A stretch of 43,371 nucleotides of DNA from SSEF01 sp964604195 (lineage in GTDB: Bacteria; Patescibacteriota; Minisyncoccia; Moranbacterales; UBA1568), in the NCBI GenBank assembly GCA_964604195.1, contig CAZRXW010000007.1, forward strand, positions 1 through 43,371, read 5' to 3'. The notes below the pieces were generated by a model. That model saw nothing but the letters and a program-made list of their open reading frames with translations, was not told where the DNA came from and did no database searches. Position numbers and translations under genes: made by a program. Below are positions 39,348 to 43,371 of the stretch, one piece after another; position 1 is the stretch's first letter; each line of letters opens with the position of its first letter.

Positions 39348-41270
39348 CTAGAACGGGTCGGCAAGGAGAGATTTCAAGAGCTTGGGGAGAGGGATAGAGG
39401 CGACCCCGATGACTTTGTCGGCCCCTCCATAGTAGGTAATGAGGGTGTTGTTTCGGACAATAGCTCCGCAGGGAAAAACAACATTCGGAACGACGCCGAC
39501 TTTTTCGAATTCTTTTTCTGGCTCAAAAAGAGGGTGAAGGCTGCGACCGATTACTTTTTCGGGATGTTCCAGGTCGAGGAGAATAGCACCGACGCGGTAC
39601 TGGCTATCATGTTCAGACACTCCATGATAGAGGATGAGCCAGCCTGAGCGGGTTTTGATAGGAGCAGTATTGATGCCAATTTTTTTACTGTCCCAAAATC
39701 CTGGGCGAGGGAAGATAAAAGGATTATGAACCAGCCAAGTAGTTGCCCCATCAAAATTGAGGGAAGAGACAAAATTGATATCAATAGATGGTTGGATACG
39801 ATGGAGAATAACATATTGGCCATTGATTTTTTCCGGGAAGAGACAGGCGTCTTTATCATCAATTCCGGGAGGAGAGATGAGGACTGGTTCACTAAAACGA
39901 TCAAAACGGTAAGCGAGGAAATCACGTACAGTAATGATGGAGAGAGCCACCCTTGGAGGGTTGATGGTATCGACAGCGGTATACAGCATGTAGTACGTAT
40001 CATCGAAGCGAGTGAGACGCGGATCTTCGCAACCAGAGTTGCCACCAGACTGCTTTATTTCAAATGGTGCTCGTGGCACATAGACTGGATTGGGGAGTCT
40101 TCTGGTGATACGGAGGGCATTGTGACTTTCGGCATAGCCGAGAACAGAGGTGTCATTATCTCCCATAGCTCGATATAGAATACGTACCGCCCCATCTTCA
40201 TCGATGGCCGCTGGGTTAAATACAGCCTTCTTTTCCCAGGCGTGATCAGCGATTGGTTCAAGGATGGGCTTTTTCCCATGGCGCTTGAGTTTGGCTCTTG
40301 CTGCTGGTTTGGCGAGGATTTCTTTGAGTAACGTTTTGAGACTGCCAGTAGCGACACAAGTGGTAGTATCGGCAGCACCGTAATAGACCGAGAGAGTATC
40401 GCCTCGGAGGGTGAGTCCAGTAGGGAAGACAATGTTTTTAACTTTGCCGTAGCGCTCGTATTCTTCTTCTGGGGTAAGGAGTGGCATAGTGGTTCGACCG
40501 AGCACTTTGCGAGGATTTTTCAGGTCGAGGAGAAGAGCTTCGAGGGTAAAGAGAGGGTTATCGGTAAGATAATTTTGAATATACGAATAAACAAGGAGCC
40601 AGCCTTTTTTTGTTTTAATAGGCGGTGTACCAATTTCAATGTGATCTTTTTCTTCTCGCTGTAGTTCAAAACTATGTTTTTCCAAGTTTTGATACCAGGT
40701 CAGCCAGCGTTCTTTGTCCCACATTTCCTCGACATGGTCAAAAGTAGCGAGAGCGATAGTGGCTGGTGGTTGATCAGTGTTTACGGAAAGGAGGGTCCAA
40801 ATCTTTCCATTGATACGCTCGGGAAACATGGTCATCGCCTTGGCATTGAATGGAGTGAGGTGATACTTTTCAAATTTTTTGAAATCTTTGGTGACTGCTA
40901 GTCCAACCGTGATGCCTTCAGCGCGAAAGGGGAATTCAGAAAGAGCCGTGTAGAACACATAATACTGATCTTCGAATTTGGTGACTCTTGGATCTTCACA
41001 ACCGTAGCGCTCCCAATGTTCCTCTGGTTCAAAGGCAATACGGTGTTTTTTGAAATGAATACCATCGCTGCTCTCCACGTGACCAATGGAAGAAAGAGAA
41101 AGCCAAGGCCCATCTTCATGGAGGAGTGGAAGTGATTGAGCGCGATAAAGAAGATGGGTCTTTCCCTTTTCACGAAGGGCTGATCCATTGAAAGCCCCCT
41201 CAGCCTCCCAGGGGAGATCACTTTCTGGTACGAGGATAGGATTTTCAAACGATCGTTTAAGAAAGGGCAT
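39348..41270 (-). CDS. Two-module GH130-like glycosidase/phosphorylase
   Basis: 640 residues from ATG 41270; the frame is open further, but those codons overlap the preceding gene. Two copies of a five-bladed propeller of the GH130 type. Module 1 (about 1-340): GCEDPRVTKFEDQYYVFYTA, FPERINGKI and an end VYYGAADTTTCVATG. Module 2 (about 341-640): GCEDPRLTRFDDTYYMLYTA, FPEKINGQY, LYHGVSE and TYYGGADKVIGVAS. GH130 enzymes cleave or phosphorolyse beta-mannosides. No signal peptide, so it would act inside on imported glycans. Two modules in one chain is uncommon. Ten bp behind the next GH130-like gene, in one operon. Confidence 0.8.
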   Translation of the reverse strand: MPFLKRSFENPILVPESDLPWEAEGAFNGSALREKGKTHLLYRAQSLPLLHEDGPWLSLSSIGHVESSDGIHFKKHRIAFEPEEHWERYGCEDPRVTKFEDQYYVFYTALSEFPFRAEGITVGLAVTKDFKKFEKYHLTPFNAKAMTMFPERINGKIWTLLSVNTDQPPATIALATFDHVEEMWDKERWLTWYQNLEKHSFELQREEKDHIEIGTPPIKTKKGWLLVYSYIQNYLTDNPLFTLEALLLDLKNPRKVLGRTTMPLLTPEEEYERYGKVKNIVFPTGLTLRGDTLSVYYGAADTTTCVATGSLKTLLKEILAKPAARAKLKRHGKKPILEPIADHAWEKKAVFNPAAIDEDGAVRILYRAMGDNDTSVLGYAESHNALRITRRLPNPVYVPRAPFEIKQSGGNSGCEDPRLTRFDDTYYMLYTAVDTINPPRVALSIITVRDFLAYRFDRFSEPVLISPPGIDDKDACLFPEKINGQYVILHRIQPSIDINFVSSLNFDGATTWLVHNPFIFPRPGFWDSKKIGINTAPIKTRSGWLILYHGVSEHDSQYRVGAILLDLEHPEKVIGRSLHPLFEPEKEFEKVGVVPNVVFPCGAIVRNNTLITYYGGADKVIGVASIPLPKLLKSLLADPF

Positions 41271-41280
41271 AGAGTAAAGT

Positions 41281-43161
41281 TTAGGAGCGTTTACGGATGT
41301 GCATTTTTTGGAGGGTGGGGGACTTTTCTTTGAGGAGATCTTGGAGGAAGGTATCAATATTGGCTGTTGCCACGGCACAGCTTCGATCAGAGGCACCGTA
41401 GTACACAAAAAGAGTTTTGTCTTTAATAACAGCACCGCAGACGTACACCACACCACGTTTGTGACCACTATTTTCATAGTCTGTATCTGGCTCTAGCACT
41501 GGCTCGAGCGCTCGACAGAGTATTTTTTCGGGTTGCTTTTTATCGAGAAGCATAACTCCCACTTTGTACTTGCCAGGGTCACGCATGTCCATGCCGTGAT
41601 AGAAAACAAGCCAGCCATATTTTGTTGGGATGGGTGGGGCGCCAGCTCCGCGGACAATATTGTCCCAGGCAGTCAGTCTTTCGATATCAATATACCCACG
41701 ACCACCATGCGAGGAAAGACTCTCTATAAAGTGGTGCTTCCCGAGCCTATCAAGGCTGTCGAGGTATTCGATTTTTATCTCTGGGGTCAGGCCATGAAGA
41801 ATAGCAAATTTCCCATTGATTTTTTCAGGGAAGAGCACCCAATTTTTTTGAATCTGTCCCGGCTTTGAGATTAGCCTGGGTCTACTCCAGCGCCATCTCT
41901 TTTTGAGAAAGTTCTCTTTGGAGATAGAACTGAGGGCGACACCTGGCGGCTGACTGCCATCAAAGGCAACATACATGAGATAGAGCGTACCATTGATTTC
42001 AACAATGCGAGGATCTTCGCAGCCACCGGTACCGCCACCAGAAGCGAGCGTGTACATTTTTGAATAGACATCTCTAGGTGATGTGGGTACAAAGATAGGC
42101 TCTGGTGAGCGCTCATCAATGCGAATTCCATCACTACTACCAGCATAACCGAGCACTGACTGTCCGTTGTAGCCCTGAGCTCGATAGAGGAGATGGATTT
42201 TGCCATCAAGAGCGATAGCTGCTGGATTGAATGAGGCAAAGGCTTCCCAAGCGTATTCGCTGCGTGGCTCGAGAATAGGATTCTCCGGAACCTTTTCGAG
42301 GGAGATTTTTATACCTCGCTGACGTTTGGGGAGGGCGACTGGGACGGGGGCAGTCTTGATACGGGGAGCATTCCAGTACTGAGCCACGGGAAAATACTCT
42401 ATCCCACGTTCAGCTGATTCGATATAGAGCCAAAAATACTTGCCTTGAGGAAACCCTCCGAGGATACGAATATTGGTAAGTTTGAGCCTCTGATCCAAAG
42501 TCCAGAGCGGAAAAGAACTTCGCCAGACGATTTCCGTGGGGTCCTCAAGAGAGAAAAGAGCTGCGCCGAGTGAAATTTTTTTCTTGTCATCTTCGGCATG
42601 ATAAACAAGGAGAATAGCGTCTTTGAGTGTCTCCGTATAGAGGGGGATAATGCGAGTGCTTTCAAAGCTTTTTGGTCTGGTGCGGAGGACGACAGCTCCC
42701 GAGCGAAAGTGAGAGAGATCCGTAGAGGAAGTAGCTTGGAAGATAGTTTTGCTGGTTTTAGTAGAGAAGGCGAGATAAGAAGTTTTTCTCCCTCGCTTAG
42801 CAGGAATTTTGGCCGTGACAGTAGGGCCAGTGAGTATGGAAGATTGGGCAGTTACTTTCCAAGTCTGTTTCCCTGAGAAGCGAAGGAAAGAACCCGATTT
42901 TCCTGTTTCACTGAGGAAGAGTTCGCTCGGAACCCCGTTACCATTAGCGAAGAGGAGCACGTTTCTGGCTAGATTCGTTTTCGAACCATTGGCCTTAAGA
43001 AGACTGATAAGTTCAATTTTTTTAGCAAAAGCCCGACCATCTTTACTAGTGGCTCGATAAAAACTAGTGTCAGTTGATGCTTCTGGTCTCCAAAACAAAA
43101 AAACTTCGTTTTGATGACGGGTAATAACAATACCTTGTTGACGCTGAAAAGAAGAGGGCAT
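41281..43161 (-). CDS. GH130-like protein with a degenerate N-terminal module
   Basis: 626 residues. The C-terminal module (about residues 285-610) is GH130-like: GCEDPRIVEINGTLYLMYVA, FPEKINGKF, VFYHGMDM and VYYGASDRSCAVATA. The first ~270 residues also have a propeller character (VFLFWRPEASTDTSFYRATS, ILLVYHAEDDKKKISLGAAL, and a strand near residue 250) but lack the GCEDPR and FPEKI motifs, so this looks like a fourth, decayed module. No signal peptide. First gene of the operon; the extended -10 at 43182-43190 fits its start. Confidence 0.75.
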   Translation of the reverse strand: MPSSFQRQQGIVITRHQNEVFLFWRPEASTDTSFYRATSKDGRAFAKKIELISLLKANGSKTNLARNVLLFANGNGVPSELFLSETGKSGSFLRFSGKQTWKVTAQSSILTGPTVTAKIPAKRGRKTSYLAFSTKTSKTIFQATSSTDLSHFRSGAVVLRTRPKSFESTRIIPLYTETLKDAILLVYHAEDDKKKISLGAALFSLEDPTEIVWRSSFPLWTLDQRLKLTNIRILGGFPQGKYFWLYIESAERGIEYFPVAQYWNAPRIKTAPVPVALPKRQRGIKISLEKVPENPILEPRSEYAWEAFASFNPAAIALDGKIHLLYRAQGYNGQSVLGYAGSSDGIRIDERSPEPIFVPTSPRDVYSKMYTLASGGGTGGCEDPRIVEINGTLYLMYVAFDGSQPPGVALSSISKENFLKKRWRWSRPRLISKPGQIQKNWVLFPEKINGKFAILHGLTPEIKIEYLDSLDRLGKHHFIESLSSHGGRGYIDIERLTAWDNIVRGAGAPPIPTKYGWLVFYHGMDMRDPGKYKVGVMLLDKKQPEKILCRALEPVLEPDTDYENSGHKRGVVYVCGAVIKDKTLFVYYGASDRSCAVATANIDTFLQDLLKEKSPTLQKMHIRKRS

Positions 43162-43181
43162 TTGTTTTGATATTCCTCTTC

Positions 43182-43190
43182 ATTTTATCA
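43182..43190 (-). promoter_or_regulatory. Extended -10 promoter of the GH130-like operon
   Basis: On the minus strand TGA-TAAAAT (43190 to 43182), about 20 bases before ATG 43161. No clear -35. Confidence 0.5.
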
Positions 43191-43281
43191 CTAATCTCTT
43201 AAGAAAGGGAGATATTTTTCTGGCGGTGTTTATTGGACAAAGTTCGAATGTATTTTGAATTGAATCCTGACGAGGACTGAA

Positions 43282-43354
43282 TTGCACGCGCGGAGCGCGT
43301 GGTGAAGCGAACCAATAATGCGCCTCGGACACGCTCGCGGACTCGCGTGTGCAA
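43282..43354. repeat. GC-rich palindromic element at the right edge
   Basis: Edges TTGCAC (43282-43287) and GTGCAA (43349-43354) are reverse complements and can extend to about 11 of 13 bases. Inside are CACGCGC-GGA-GCGCGTG and ACACGC...GCGTGT hairpins. The element is far richer in G+C than its flanks. It looks like a REP/BIME-type unit. The rest of 43191-43371 shows nothing further. Confidence 0.6.
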
Positions 43355-43371
43355 AAACCAAAAAATTTCCT

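Overview
The window looks like a contig from a member of the Candidate Phyla Radiation (Patescibacteria), most likely in the Parcubacteria group. The grounds are family content and gene style: a PrgI/TraC/VirB4 type IV secretion locus, many secreted beta-rich repeat proteins with N-terminal export signals and C-terminal anchors, a FIMAH-domain PKD protein, a DUF4446 protein beside infB, a short IF-2, a tRNA without encoded CCA near a cca gene, and small intergenic gaps. TGA is used as a stop (end of the UvrD gene at 17113, end of the TraC-like gene at 25486), so this is not a lineage that reads TGA as glycine. The lineage is an inference from families I recognise, not from a marker-gene tree.

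Layout, left to right. 1-7750: cell-surface genes. These are a 5'-broken TolB-repeat/PKD/FIMAH protein, a small secreted beta protein, two paralogous DUF916/DUF3324-like membrane-anchored proteins with a third membrane protein, and a 740-residue beta-strand-repeat protein behind a leader with two hairpins. 7753-10097: a minimal Tat export locus (tatC, a membrane protein, tatA, and a protein with an internal twin-arginine motif). 10100-12862: three GC-richer genes resembling phage virion proteins. 12945-13832: a LytR_C membrane protein. 14045-14617: a decayed PaaX/Cas2-like regulator behind a good promoter and palindrome. 14894-19396: uvrD/pcrA, an exported beta-helix protein and a XerC/D recombinase. 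19470-32029: a LysM-CHAP wall hydrolase and a T4SS-like locus (VirB6/TrbL-like, unknown, PrgI, TraC-like, VirB4, two membrane proteins, a 989-residue surface protein). 32088-34416, minus strand: tRNA-Leu(TAG), a small conserved protein, tRNA-Pro(CGG) and cca. 34557-35837: a gene split by an IS200-like element. 35888-43161, minus strand: infB, DUF4446, an HExxH protein and two genes carrying four GH130-like modules.

How it fits together: most of the window serves the cell envelope (export, anchoring, wall opening, DNA or protein transfer, glycan processing), as expected of a reduced cell living on contact with other cells. A replication/repair block and a translation block (IF-2, CCA enzyme, tRNAs) are embedded in it. 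Clear sigma70-type promoters are frequent, several with an extended -10 (TGn-TAnAAT), while many start codons have no visible Shine-Dalgarno sequence.

Points most worth a second look: the LysM-CHAP gene has a promoter, a strong Shine-Dalgarno and an export segment but no ATG/GTG/TTG at its 5' end (ATC at 19470 is best placed); the Tat locus runs directly into phage-like genes; the IS200-like element can be removed on paper to restore one uninterrupted reading frame; three genes (left edge, PaaX-like, tnpA) carry single-base lesions that may be real decay or assembly error.
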